Below, one piece after another: positions 1 through 10,781 of a stretch of DNA of 22,852 nucleotides. Origin of the DNA: Paramoeba atlantica (Eukaryota > Discosea); NCBI GenBank assembly GCA_977017575.1, contig CDRNVI010000208.1, positions 1 through 22,852 of the forward strand, in the 5' to 3' direction. The notes below the pieces were generated by a model, which saw nothing but the letters and a program-made list of their open reading frames with translations, did not search any database and had not been told where the DNA came from. Both the position numbers and the translations under genes were made by a program. The stretch's first letter is position 1, and every line of letters starts with the position of its first letter.

Positions 1-188
1 GAAGACAGAAAAAAAGACGGACAACCATAAATTCCCTTTTTTTAGGATTTTTAGGATTTCACAGAATTTATTATTTTGAACTGCAACACATAGGTTTTGC
101 ACCTCAAAAAATCAAAAAAAAAAGAGAAAATGAAAACAGAAAAGAGAGAAAAGAGAGAAAAGAGAGAATTTTTCTTTCAAGAAGTGAT
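1..188. other. A-rich leader region with AAAGAGAG-type repeats
   Basis: Purine-rich DNA ahead of the first gene, with a short tandem run of a GAGAGAAAA-like unit at about 141-172. It may be 5' untranslated or promoter DNA for the gene at 189. No recognisable promoter element is visible. Confidence 0.4.
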
Positions 189-692
189 ATGAATAGAGGA
201 ATACCTGGAAGAGGGAGAGGAATACCTGGAAGAGGAAGAGCAATGCCAATACCGGTCATGGTTAAACCGGCCAAGAGAGACAATTTTTCTTCAAGAAGAG
301 AGGTGGAGAATATCCAACCTGTTGATATCAGACCAACTCAACCTATCACCCCAATTGTATGTAGACCCTTTACCATTTGTGGAAGTATACCAACAGTCGA
401 ACCTGTCATGGTTAAACCGGCCAAGAAAGAGAAAGAGAAAGAGAAAGAGAAAGAGAAAGAGAAAGAGAAAGAGAAACAAGATGAAAAATTGAATGAAATT
501 GAAATTGAGAATTTCGAGATGGATATCCAACCTTATCTCAGCCCAATCATATGTAGTCGAAAACCTTGTGGAAGTGGAGTACCAAGAGTTGAACCAGTCA
601 TGGTTAAACCGGCCAAGAAAGAGAAAGAGAAAGAGAAAGAGAAAGAAAAACAAAATGAAGAATTTAATGAATTTGAAATTGAGAACTTTTGA
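189..692 (+). CDS. Small repeat-built low-complexity protein (GRGIP, PVMVKPAK and KE repeats)
   Basis: A 167-residue open frame starting at the ATG at 189 and ending at TGA 690-692. I do not recognise the family. The N-terminus has tandem GRGIPGRG repeats. The rest is built from a unit of about 50-65 residues containing PVMVKPAK, a long Lys-Glu alternation, an acidic NEIEIENF-like segment and a proline/cysteine patch with a CGS triplet. The PVMVKPAK block occurs three times, and its DNA (22 bp at 255-276, 405-426 and 597-618) is identical each time, which suggests recent internal duplication or gene conversion. No signal peptide or membrane segment is seen. The KE runs could form a charged single helix. 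It could be a real disordered host protein or a decaying repeat; the coding call is moderate. Confidence 0.5.
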   Translation: MNRGIPGRGRGIPGRGRAMPIPVMVKPAKRDNFSSRREVENIQPVDIRPTQPITPIVCRPFTICGSIPTVEPVMVKPAKKEKEKEKEKEKEKEKEKQDEKLNEIEIENFEMDIQPYLSPIICSRKPCGSGVPRVEPVMVKPAKKEKEKEKEKEKQNEEFNEFEIENF

Positions 693-1460
693 GAAAGGAA
701 TTCTTGAGAATTTTTGAGGTTTTTCTTTCTTTTTTTTTTTTTTTTTTTCTTTTTCTTTTTTTCTTCTTTTCCTTTTATAATATCCATTATGAAGTTGAAC
801 AGCAACTAATTTTTGTATCAGTGTCATCACATTATCCATATAAAAAAGGAAAAATCACACCCCCCCCTCTCAAAAAAATAATGAGCTTCTCTTTCTCCTC
901 TCTCTCTTCCATTTTACGATCGCCAATTCAACCTCCCACAGCCATCCATATGCATCAATTCTTCCAAGACAATCCTGATACAAACCTTGTTTTTGGCATT
1001 GTCTTCTTGTTCAATATTGCCATTCCTCTCCAATTGATCACCACACTTTCTCTTTGTTTTCATTCCCCACTTTTCTGTTGTATTTTTTATCTTTTATCTT
1101 TTATTTTCTTTTTTTATCTTTTCCTTTTGATTTGATTTTGTCTTTGTTTTGACACTCATTTATTTTCCTTTTTGTCTCTGTCATGTCCTCATCTCAACTC
1201 TGTGTTTCACTACCCTCCACATTCTCTCTCTTTTGTTCAAATGTTCTTCTTGTGTGTGTTTGTTTTCTTGAATAAAAACCACATATTTTTTGATTTGATT
1301 TTTTGAATTATTGACTTTTTTGATTTGTTTGTTCTGGAGAGATCTTATTGATGATTGTGTGATAGATCCAAATTGATTAGGCACACCTGGTTTTGTTGCA
1401 AAAGCATGAATTAGAGAGGAAAAAAAAAGAAACAAAAAACAGGAGACAAACAAACAGTAC
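693..1460. other. T-rich intergenic DNA with two doubtful small ORFs
   Basis: Begins with a polypyrimidine run (about 719-775), then T-rich DNA. On the plus strand, 881-1135 could encode an 84-residue hydrophobic protein, but its composition is what T-rich DNA gives by chance. On the minus strand, 1453-1181 is listed separately. No RNA gene or clear transposon is visible. Confidence 0.4.
1181..1453 (-). CDS. Possible small secreted protein, hypothetical
   Basis: A 90-residue minus-strand frame. The first 20 or so residues (MFVSCFLFLFFSSLIHAFA) look like a signal peptide, with a small-residue cleavage site after AFA. A basic, polar remainder rich in Lys, Gln and Asn follows. I recognise no domain, and the frame lies in simple-composition DNA, so chance is a serious alternative. 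It lies just outside the retroelement fossil that begins near 1600. Confidence 0.2.
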   Translation of the reverse strand: MFVSCFLFLFFSSLIHAFATKPGVPNQFGSITQSSIRSLQNKQIKKVNNSKNQIKKYVVFIQENKHTQEEHLNKRERMWRVVKHRVEMRT

Positions 1461-1599
1461 AGAGTGGCGCATCTCTACTACTAATACAAACTTCTAATGA
1501 AGTTAACTCTTTATTCAAACACAAAACTCTCAACAAAAAGCTAACAGTTTTTTTTGAAGCTAATTTTATAGTTTGTCCTGACAATCAAGAAAATAAATA

Positions 1600-3106
1600 A
1601 TCAGGCACGAAAGTGCTTTTTATGTGCAGAAAGTGCTCAGATTCATTTGATCATCGCATTCTTTGAAGATGCACTGGGACGCGTTTCACCCTTTTCTTTT
1701 TCACGCTTCTTCAGCTTCTTGCTCTCTGCATCTTGTGCTCTTTGCGCTCTTTTCTTTCGCTTTTTTCCTCCTCTCTTCTTCTTTTTTGGTCCTTATCTTT
1801 TGTGAAGATGAAAACTCGTGCATCAACTCATTCTACTGTAGCAACACAATCCCCATCAGGGAGAACCTGGAGATCCAATAGTGTTCAGGCAACCCAGGAT
1901 TGTCCAAGTGCTGAACCCCCCTTGTCCTGTGCAAACCAGAGTTGTCCACGTACTGTCCATCACTCAAACATTAAAAACCCTCTGTGTACCCTGAAATTCA
2001 AAGATGGAAATTTAAAATTGTGCGCTCTGTGCTGTGATCTAACCAGAAAATTCTTACCTGGCAAATTTGGTTCCTGCAAAATCAAGAAGGACTTAGCGTT
2101 GCTGAAAGAAGATGTGAAAGACTTCAGAACTCGTTATGATGGTCTGCTATCCACCTTCAATATAAAACCAACTTCTGAGACTGAGAATTTTGGCAAAAGT
2201 GATTCAGAATCCCAAGAACCACCAAATGAGGAGGTCCCTTCTGTGAGACACAAAAGAAAGAAGAACCAAACCCCTGCCAAGAGTCAGGATAACCATTCTT
2301 TAAGAGGACCAAGCCCCCCACCTGAAGTCTGGCTCAATGAGGAACAGACCCCCCCAAGGAAGAGAAACAGGAGGGCGCATTTCTCAAGCCTGTTGGATGA
2401 GGAAGAGGATCTGTTCGAGGATACTCCCACCTTTTCAAGGAATAGCTTCACACAGATTGGTAACAGAGACACACAATTTGACCAACAACCAGGCCATGAT
2501 CAAGGAAGACCTCAGGATGAGAGATCACAGGTTAGAAATCTCCAACAGCATGACACCCCTGAGCATGCCAGTAATGTTTTGGTTCTTGAGAACACCTTTG
2601 GCTCCAAGGATGAGGTGTTATGGTCCCGAAAAACATGTTCCCAGCTTCGCTCACTATTGGAAGAAGCTCTGTATATAGACACTTGAGATCACAACTCTCA
2701 CAGCCTCATCAAAGATATTATGGATCTGTGCAAGAACTATGAAGAAGCAACATGTATCATATGTGAAGAGAATGGTTTCAAGGATATTTCCAATGAAGCC
2801 CTTGCTTCTTGGCATGGCAAAAATCGACTCATCAATCTCCTCAAATTGACCAAAAAAACTATTGTTTCAAAGACGAAATTTCTACATTCGAGACATGTAT
2901 GGAACGAGGGAGCAAGGAGAGACCTGACAAGTCTCATCCTATTTATTCAACAGTCGATAAACAAACTTCCTGGAGTGAACATATTCCCAGTAGACAAGGA
3001 GTCCAAACACTTCAGGAGATCAAACTTTAAATCACCATCAGGTTCCTCTTCTTTTTCCCATTATGACAGACAAAAAGAAAGAGAGTTTAGTGAAAGATAT
3101 TCTAAC
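1600..3106 (+). mobile_element. Retroelement fossil, left part (DIRS/LTR-kin-like), gag-like region
   Basis: A coding-like stretch, with a likely start at the ATG at 1808. It encodes a Cys-rich N-terminal segment, then a long Ser/Pro/Asp/Glu/Arg-rich region and a more helical part, ending in a Ser/Arg/Asp/Tyr-rich segment next to the LINE. I read it as the gag-like front half of an element whose reverse-transcriptase part lies at 12558-13440, because the intervening LINE is flanked by a 12-bp duplication and both sides share the Ser/Arg/Asp/Tyr-rich composition. The element is old and broken, with several breaks. The left boundary is not defined; no terminal repeat was found. The family assignment rests on the downstream RT-like part and is uncertain. 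Confidence 0.45.
3095..3106 (+). repeat. Target-site duplication of the LINE, left copy
   Basis: AGATATTCTAAC lies immediately before the LINE 5' end and recurs at 12558-12569 right after its 3' poly(A). With the preceding A residues the match is 14 bp. This is the expected footprint of target-primed reverse transcription. Confidence 0.75.
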
Positions 3107-3107
3107 C

Positions 3108-3208
<101 letters not shown>

Positions 3209-3239
3209 GGGGGTTCAAGATACAATTGTCTGAATTTCC

Positions 3240-3254
3240 TATCTTTTGTTGCAG
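3240..3254 (+). promoter_or_regulatory. Splice-acceptor-like motif near the LINE 5' end
   Basis: A pyrimidine-rich stretch ending TTGTTGCAG, 36 bases before the ORF1 ATG. Copy 2 keeps an AG (TTGTTGTAG). It could be a real 3' splice site in the element's leader or chance in T-rich DNA. Confidence 0.25.
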
Positions 3255-3290
3255 TGTGTATTCTTGTGGCTGGTTGCCACAGAAAATATT

Positions 3291-5564
3291 ATGGAAACCT
3301 CTTCACCCAGTGTAAAGGAAGGAGAGGGAATTCCTGCCAGAAACGCCTGGTCAGGACGAGCGGATAGTGAATCATTTGCTCAAGTTGTAAAAAAAAGTGA
3401 AAGAAAGAAAAGACCTCTCGAAACCAAGGAAGGCTTTCCAGCCTCTAAAGGTCTCAGCGATGTGTTACACGAAATTGATCGGAACAATGTCAGACTATAC
3501 CAAGGTTTAGTCGTGTGCCTGAACCCAAAAACTGTTGTTGGAGCCAAGTCGAGACCAACAAAGTTAGTGGGATCACTGGATTTTAGACCAAGACTTCCCA
3601 ACTTCAACGAGGTTATCAAAGCGATTGAAAATGTGACTTCTCTTAAAGGGAAGATTTTTGTGAACGTCAAGCAGGGCCATTTTGTGATCTCAGCGCTCGA
3701 GAACATGGATGCTGCCAGTGTAGAAAAAGAGTTTTTGAGCAAAGGTGACGAATTGGCAAAAAAACTCAAGAAATCCTTTGTCTGGAGGAACAACAAGGAC
3801 GCAAAATTGTGGAGGCTCAAAATCAGGGTTCCCTTCGAAGCCGAGGGCGTGGAGTGGATCCAGAATCTTTTTGCTGGCCCAAATTCTCTTCCGAGACATA
3901 ATTTGAAGGAAGTAGTTCAAATTACCCAAAATTGTATTGTTTTGGTTTACAACCAAATTCCCATTAACCTTGTCCGTCTCATCGCCCACACCAAGGGGTG
4001 GTTGGGGATTAGCGATACTCAAGCTCGAGTTTCTGTTTGGACCCCAGCGAGGCCCTTTGATAAAGTGGTGAAATGCCCCACTTGCCAAATTAACCATCCT
4101 GCTTGTTTGGATTGTTTATTTGAAATTTTACAAAAAAAGGATCCAAGTGAAGTTGGCAATATGGCAAGAATGGAAATGTACTTGATCAACACCCGCAACC
4201 CCAAAGGAGTTAAGATAAGAAAACAAGCTGCCAGAGATGGTGTGCAATTTAACTTCGTCTCGCCTGAAGGAGTCCCCTCATCCTGTGCCCCCCTCGGTAA
4301 AACTGGTGAGCCTATGGTGGTGGGTCCTGAGAGAATAGATCAAACTCCCCCCAAGTCACAAGCTTCTAAGCCTGCTGAAGGTCTCTCCCCCATTGGTGTT
4401 AAAAAAGATGGCTCAAATTTACCTGTGCGTAATGCTGGTGGCCAAGGGTTGGTGTCTCGTTCACCTAATGTTATTCCTGCTGAACCTACCCCTCCAAAGG
4501 GCCCCCTTCCTGTGAAGAAGAGCCATGAAGTTGTACCCAATAACTTCAAAGTACCTTCTTCCACAACTAAGGGATCAGCTGTCCAAAGGAGTTCCTCTGT
4601 GGGTCCAGTCAAGCGTGATGCTGCAGCTCTGAGTAAGACGAGTTCGTTTTCTCCCATCAAGACCAAAACCCCGTCAAAAATTAAAACAATAAATGGGAGC
4701 AGCAAACAAGGTAGTGGATTCTCAGTGCCCCCCATATTGCCAGCCCAGCGACCACAAGCGCAACCAAAAAAGAAGAGTACCCGGACATCGGTGAACACAT
4801 GTTCCAACCCAGTAGTCTCTTCCTTTAAGTCTGCTTCTTCACCAAAAGAGACTGTGGGCAAGTCAAGAAATTGCGCTGATTCTGTGATCCAGAAGAAGGA
4901 GAACAGAAGAAGCCAACCTGTTTCTGGCCCTACTCCCATCTTCATCAACGAAGAAGATTTACCGGTCGAAAATGGATTGGTGGAGGAACCTGACAATAGA
5001 AGGGAGGCGAAATCAATGTTAAAGAAATTGAACCTGAACATCGAATGGGCAAGCGCAACCGAGGATTTTGGAAGAGTTTATGAGGGGTTGGAGAATGGCT
5101 CAATTTTCCCAGAGGATAGGAGATTAAGGCGTCAAGCTTTCTATTTGGTTGAGTACCTTATGAAGACAGGATGCACCAAGAGGAAGAAGGGCAGATCAGA
5201 AGAGGTGATTAATGTTAGAGTAGGGTGGGAGAAAGGAAAGAATGAGAGTGAAGAGGAAAAGGGAAAAATATCACAAAAGAAAAGAAAAATCGTACAAGAA
5301 AAGGAAAGCGGGGAAAGAAAGCTGGTGAATTTTCCAAATGAGGAAGGGGTGGGTGTTGTTCATCCACTTATGAAAAAACCCAAGGAAAGAGGCAGTGGTG
5401 TCCAAGACGGTGTCCCCTTTTCCTTTTCGTTTGAAGGGTCAGATATGAGAGTGAAAGGAGAAGAGGAGGAAGAGGGGGATGCTATGGAGATCGAAATGAA
5501 CGAGGAGTTTGCCAGAACAACCCAAGCAAGGAGAGAGAGTGAGGGAGGGAAGTCAGTCATTTAA
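3291..5564 (+). CDS. LINE ORF1 protein (nucleic-acid-binding-like)
   Basis: A 757-residue frame from the ATG at 3291, the first ATG after the conserved leader and conserved at 15726 in copy 2, to TAA 5562-5564. The N-terminal 250 or so residues look folded. A Cys/His cluster follows at residues 262-275 (CPTCQINHPACLDC), which may be a small zinc-binding knuckle. Residues of about 340-560 are Pro/Ser/Thr/Lys-rich and look disordered. A short more ordered block (about 570-640) is followed by a Lys/Glu-rich, NLS-like tail (KKRKIVQEK). In related two-ORF LINEs, ORF1p binds the element RNA to form the RNP; that role is inferred here from position and composition, not from a recognised domain. The frame is undamaged. 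Confidence 0.7.
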   Translation: METSSPSVKEGEGIPARNAWSGRADSESFAQVVKKSERKKRPLETKEGFPASKGLSDVLHEIDRNNVRLYQGLVVCLNPKTVVGAKSRPTKLVGSLDFRPRLPNFNEVIKAIENVTSLKGKIFVNVKQGHFVISALENMDAASVEKEFLSKGDELAKKLKKSFVWRNNKDAKLWRLKIRVPFEAEGVEWIQNLFAGPNSLPRHNLKEVVQITQNCIVLVYNQIPINLVRLIAHTKGWLGISDTQARVSVWTPARPFDKVVKCPTCQINHPACLDCLFEILQKKDPSEVGNMARMEMYLINTRNPKGVKIRKQAARDGVQFNFVSPEGVPSSCAPLGKTGEPMVVGPERIDQTPPKSQASKPAEGLSPIGVKKDGSNLPVRNAGGQGLVSRSPNVIPAEPTPPKGPLPVKKSHEVVPNNFKVPSSTTKGSAVQRSSSVGPVKRDAAALSKTSSFSPIKTKTPSKIKTINGSSKQGSGFSVPPILPAQRPQAQPKKKSTRTSVNTCSNPVVSSFKSASSPKETVGKSRNCADSVIQKKENRRSQPVSGPTPIFINEEDLPVENGLVEEPDNRREAKSMLKKLNLNIEWASATEDFGRVYEGLENGSIFPEDRRLRRQAFYLVEYLMKTGCTKRKKGRSEEVINVRVGWEKGKNESEEEKGKISQKKRKIVQEKESGERKLVNFPNEEGVGVVHPLMKKPKERGSGVQDGVPFSFSFEGSDMRVKGEEEEEGDAMEIEMNEEFARTTQARRESEGGKSVI

Positions 5565-5645
5565 AAAAAAAAAAAATACAAAAACACAAAAACACAAAAA
5601 CACAAAAACACAAAAACACAAAAAAAAAAAAAAAACAAACAAACG
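5565..5645 (+). promoter_or_regulatory. A-rich spacer between ORF1 and ORF2 with ACAAAAAC repeats
   Basis: Eighty-one bases that are almost only A and C on the coding strand. They contain about five tandem copies of an 8-bp ACAAAAAC-type unit, flanked by A runs, and end just before the ORF2 ATG. Such unstructured A-rich leaders can support initiation of a downstream frame. That function is an inference here. Confidence 0.45.
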
Positions 5646-8600
5646 ATGACTAAACTCAGGAAGAAGAAGAATAAGAAGAGAAAGGAAAAGGGATTGGTGG
5701 ATATTAGAAGTAGCTTTGGTGTGGGCCCCCAGGTAGCCCCTCCCCTGACAACAAACTTGCCTAATGTATCCCAGTCAGAGTGCCTCCCATCAGGTCCTCC
5801 GAGTGAGCCAAGAGTTGACCCCCGTGATAGGTCCTCAGCTAATTTAAGTGAAAGTGATGAACGTAGGTTTCCTGATGCACGTGTTATCTCCTGGAACATG
5901 AATGGGATTCAAAATTTCGAAAAATTGAGAACCCTTCGGAAGATGGCTGGGAGTTGTCGGCCTCTTTTCATTTTGATTCAAGAATCTCACTCTGATTTTG
6001 AATGCGACCTCAATCTCATCAGGAACCAATTGAGGAAGTATATCTGGTTGAGAGACAACTCCTCTGGGAAGAGGAGGGGTCTGCTCATTGGAGTTAGGCG
6101 GATGGAGGGGGTGAAAGAGATCTCTCCCTGTTTCTTTGACCAGACCGTGAGTGGATTATTTGGTGTCCATGTGACTATTGGATCGACGAACTATTCTGTC
6201 CTGAATATATACCGTCACCCTGACCTCAAAGTAGCCACCATCTCGCAGGAGGCCGCTCGTTTTTTCGGCCAGAACCTCAGGAGCATAAATATCTTTGGGG
6301 GTGATTTCAATTGGGATGTGAAGGAAAAACAGATGGGGGAAATTGAAAAGTGTTGTGCTTCTCTCTGTATGTCACGCTTGAAATGGGATGAACCCACCCA
6401 TTATAAAGGGAGGTGTATCAACCATATCTTCTTCTCATCCAAGGCTCCATTAAAATGCTTGTTTATCAATGCCATCCCATCCGGCTTTAAAGATCATGCA
6501 CTGCTGATTGGAGGATCCTCGTTTAAGGAATGGGAGATTCGGGCAAATAAGAAATCCATCCCTGAGTATCTGATTAATGACCATGGGTTCATCAACACTC
6601 TTATTGAGAGGATGGGTACCTTCTCCGAGGGTGATGATCCCAATGAGTTTTTGACCAGATTTAAGACCACAGCTTGGGAATTAGTTCCCTACTGGAGAGA
6701 AAGAAACACTGAGGTGGCATTGTTTAGAGAACTGTGGAAGATCCACTCTCTTGTAAGATCCCTTCACAATTCTCGCATTCTTAGGAAATCTACTGTCCAG
6801 AGGCCATACTCTTCCCTTGAAATGGGTCTGTTGGACCAGGCCTCCCTTGGTTGGAAAGGTCCGAAGGAAGGGAAGTCGTGGAGGAGAGGAATAATCCCCA
6901 GAATGATTTCTGCAGTGCTCAAGAAGATTGAATGCATTGAAGGACAGTTGGGGATCTTTATTGACAGTCACCCTGCGAGGCCTAAAGCGAGATCATCCCC
7001 AAGGGTTAAAGGAATTGTTGTGGATGGGGTCATTTCCAGAGATAATGGTGTGGTCCAGAAAGCAATTAAAGAATTTTGGGGGAATCTATTGGGCTCAGTG
7101 AGGCCATACAACAAGGACTCCCTCCAAAAGCTGATTGAAAACCATAAACCTCGGTTTCCTAAGGTGGATTACCATGTTGTTGATGGGGCCAAGGTTGATA
7201 AACTGCTGTGACGGTGCAATAATTCAAGTGCTGGCCCAGATGGTATCCCCTTTGCTCTCTACAGAGTGACAAGCGAACAGCTGTGTGATATGTGGTGTGA
7301 ACTTATCCAGAGAGCTGGGGAATCAATGGATTTCCCTGAGTCGTTTGGGGAGAGTCAGCTTGTGTTACTACCTAAGATTGAGAATATTCCTCGTCCTGAC
7401 CAATTTCGACCAATAAGTATTACCAATTCTGATTATTGGATTGTGATGAGATATTGGGCCAAATGGCTGATGGAGTGTGCCAGAGAGGTGATTTCCCCAG
7501 AACAAAATGCTATATTTGCTGGAAGGTCCATTGATAATGCAGTGGAATCGATACATGATGGGTTTATGGAAGCGGTAGCGGAGGGCAAAGATGTGACCAT
7601 CTTCCAAACTGATTTCTGTAAGGCCTATGACTATGTTAACCGTGAAGCCCTTATGGAGTTGCTGATTGGGTTGAATGCTCCACCCCAAGCCCTTGAAGTT
7701 GTATCTAAAGTTCTGCGAGAGTCAGATACATGGCTCCCAACTGTAGGATCAAATGATAAGACACAGAAGGAAGCCATCAAGAGCCGGACTGGTGTGCGAC
7801 AAGGCTGCCCCATTTCACCTCTTCTGTTCATTATTCTTTTTGATGTTTTATTGGTTAGTTTGAACAATGGGGGTGACCTTGAGAAGCTTGCTGGGTTCAT
7901 GGATGACTTAGCCCTTCTCCTTCACAGGGTTCAGTCCATAAATTCCTTGACCTCAACCTTCCAAGAATATGAACAAGGAACCAGGGCCAAACTCAACTAC
8001 AACAAATGCTTTGTATTGTCAACTGAAAAATTCGCTCCTGTGGGCCCTTGGGTTGAAATGCCTTCAGCTAATTATTTGGGAGAGGAGACTGTATACTTGG
8101 GAGTTACAATTTCTTGAAGAATGAACCCAACTAAAGACTGGGAAGGGGTGATCAAGAAAATGCAGAAGGTTGGAACAGCAATTAAGCAAAGGAAAGGCAG
8201 CTTCAAGGAGAGAGTCCGGATGATCAATACTTACCTTATTCCTTGTATGGGTTATTTGGCAAGATTCAAGCTTATCTCGAAAGCTGTCTCCTCAAAGATG
8301 TGGAAGGCCATTCGTTCAGCCTTAGGCACATATGCAAATCTAAAGTCCTGTGTAATGACCTCCCTTCGTCCCCCCTTCTTTGAAAAACCCCAAGTTAGAC
8401 ACCCTATTCTGTTTAACTGGGCTCTGCTGATATCGAGGAAACCTCTCCAAGATCATTATAGGAATCCATTGTCCATTGGGGCCATGAGGATTGATGCTTT
8501 GGAAGCTAGTGGCACTATCTCAGAACAAGTGAGGATGGGCTCCAAAACCAAGAGATCCTTCTCTCTCCTCTCTCGGAACATTTCTGTGGGAGTGGAGAAT

Positions 8601-9641
8601 TTCTATGTGGGGGATGGGTGCTTGAAATGTGTGATCTATAATTTGTCTCTTCCACAAAGACCCCAGATTAAGCGGAACCTTTTGAAATTCTTTTTGAGGG
8701 GTCTTCCAACTGTGGATAAGATTGCCCATTTTACATCTGTGAGTCCACTTTGTCGGCTGTGTAGGAAAGCCAAAGAGTCAAGGGTGCACCTCCTTGAAGA
8801 ATGTCTGAAAGCTAAGGCAATTTTGAAAACTATTGGGAGGAGATGCTTTGTTTTAAAGATTCCTGGGTGGGAGAGTGCCGACTTTGTGTGTGGATTTATG
8901 AACCAGTATCTAAAGAAGGCTGAAGCATCTGCAGTGAGTGCAGCCCTATTGAGCTTGTGGATCACTGTATGTGCAGAAGGATCGAAGTCCCCAAGCTTTG
9001 CTGTTAAAATTTTTGATGAAATTGCTAAGACAAACAAGATGATCCCCAAACAAACTATAAGAAAGGCTCCCCCCAAAGGTAAAAGAGAAGTGAAACAACC
9101 AAAGTTCAAGTACCCTGCCTTGCAAGTGTTTTATGATGGCTCTGGGCATGTAGACCCCCACATCGGGGGATCTGGGTATGTGATTATTAAGGAAGGTTTG
9201 GAGGTTGGAGGTGGATTTGAAACAATCCCACTAGGCTCAAATAACTTGGGTGAGTTTTCGGGATGCTTAGCTGGTCTACAACAAGTTATTGGCTTTGGGC
9301 AACGTGTAGAGATGGTGGGAGATTGTAAAATTCTGACTGAGGCAGTGCCTAAGACGAAACCGATTGATAACTTTGAGCTCAATGAGATCCTATCTGAGAT
9401 CAGAAATATTGCTGAGAGTAAATTTGCCAAAGTGGAGTACACTCATGTGTATCACGAATTCAACAAGAAATCAGATGCGATTGCAACGGCAGCAAGTCAC
9501 TCTGAAGAGGATGGAATGGAAGCTGTGTTTGATAGGAACTGGGATCCAAGATCGAAACAACTAGCAACAACCAGTGAGGAATGGATTATTGAGAATTCCA
9601 AGCTGTGGAAGTGGGTGATGGAACCGTTGGATTTGGATTGA
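5646..9641 (+). pseudogene. LINE ORF2: APE endonuclease, reverse transcriptase, CCHC-like, RNase H
   Basis: One reading frame of 1,332 codons with internal TGA codons at 7209-7211 and 8115-8117, ending at TGA 9639-9641. There are no frameshifts and no TAA or TAG. A basic N-terminus is followed by an APE-type endonuclease: SWNMNG (N84), QES (E113), GGDFN (D220, N222) and KDH (D283-H284). The reverse transcriptase has SSAGPDG, RPISITN, motif A DFCKAYD (D656), motif B RQGCPISPLLF and motif C FMDD (D753-D754), then YLGVTIS. A Cys/His cluster begins at C1036 (CRLC...H...C). RNase H follows, with YDGSG (D1164), NLGEFSGC and a later GDCK. The enzyme nicks DNA and copies its RNA at the nick. After 9641 the same frame stays open to 9839, so the original stop may lie further on. 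The TGAs may be decay or read-through. Confidence 0.8.
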
Positions 9642-9829
9642 AGCTTCCTTGTGAAGAAAGTTCAGTTTAAGAGGAGGTTTAAGGACAAGGTGATTACAAC
9701 TAATAATGTTTACTTCCCAGTACAAGCTGCACTGGATGGGGTGATGATTTCTCCTGTGTTCATTTCAGATGATATTGTCAAGTGGTTTCCAGAAAGAGCC
9801 ACCACATTCGATTTTTCAAAAATCGCGCA
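9642..9829 (+). other. Probable continuation of the LINE ORF2 tail
   Basis: In the same frame as ORF2 and open to TGA 9837-9839. It reads as plausible protein (VKKVQFKRRFKD, then PVQAALDGVMISPVF) and not as simple sequence. It stops looking coding near 9829, where T-rich DNA begins. I infer that ORF2 once extended here and was interrupted. Confidence 0.4.
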
Positions 9830-10496
9830 CTTTTTTTGAGTCCCTATTTTGGACGGCGTTTGCGTTCTTGTGTTTTCTCGTGTTTTTCTTTTGTGCTTCT
9901 CTTCGCTTCTGCCATCCACTTTTTTGGTCTTTGTTTGAAGTCTTTTCAAGGTTTGTTTTTTGATTTTGATTCATTTTTTGATGTTCTTTGAAATAATGTA
10001 TTTTTAAAGAACCAAAAAAACAACTTTTATGGGAGAAATGTTGAAAAGTGTTAAAAAAGTGTTGGTCAAACTGCCAATATCTCCCCTTGAAAGAGAAGAT
10101 GTCCTTTTCTATTTTGGTTCTACTTTTTTCTCCATATTCTAAAGTCTAAGAATAAATAGATCGGGCAATTTTTTGAAAATGGGCACACCCGAATCTCACA
10201 GAAACACCAAAAAGATTTTTGGAAAGAGATCAAAAAGATTAAAAAAGTCAAAAGGACAAAACAACCTGGTTTAACTTTCTTTTTAAATGACAATTTTTCA
10301 ATTTTTCTTCCGAACAAAAATAGAACAACTTCCAATCATCAACACTTCTGTTATTCATGAAAAACAATGGGAAAGGAGAGCTTTTACATCTCAAATCAAG
10401 AGGAAAACAGAAGAGATTACAAACTTTAAAGTGGTTTATCTCTTCGAAGGTATGAAGGAACACAGATTAAAGAGGATAAACCTTTTGAAACACTGA

Positions 10497-10521
10497 ACTT
10501 GAACTTTTGAAAAGTTCAAGT
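10497..10521. repeat. Near-perfect palindrome
   Basis: Two 12-bp arms (ACTTGAACTTTT and its complement) surround a single G. It could form a hairpin or bind a dimeric protein. No neighbouring gene suggests a role. Confidence 0.6.
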
Positions 10522-10781
10522 CCAGCATTTCAAAAAGACTGATTCAAGAACTCGTTCATTGTCTGCCCATTGGGAAGCGAGTTGTGAAGAAAGCGATTCG
10601 AAAAGGTTAATTCATTTTTTTTTTGTGTGTGTTTTGAAGGATTATAATTTCTTAAAATTTAATAAATAGACTTTCAAAACCTCGAGAAATCTGATGATTT
10701 GAAACAAGCACAGTTTGTGAATATGATGATGAATAATATGGGTTACTAAAAAATCCAAATGATGTGATGATATTTCAGTAA

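Noticed and set aside
4340-5041. Long minus-strand frame opposite LINE ORF1
   Set aside because: Antisense shadow of the Pro/Ser-rich part of ORF1; no independent features.
5646-9641. TGA reassigned as a sense codon in the host genetic code
   Set aside because: Not adopted: the G/C-to-A/T decay seen between LINE copies explains the TGAs more simply, and TGA appears to end the gene at 189-692. Kept as a testable alternative only.
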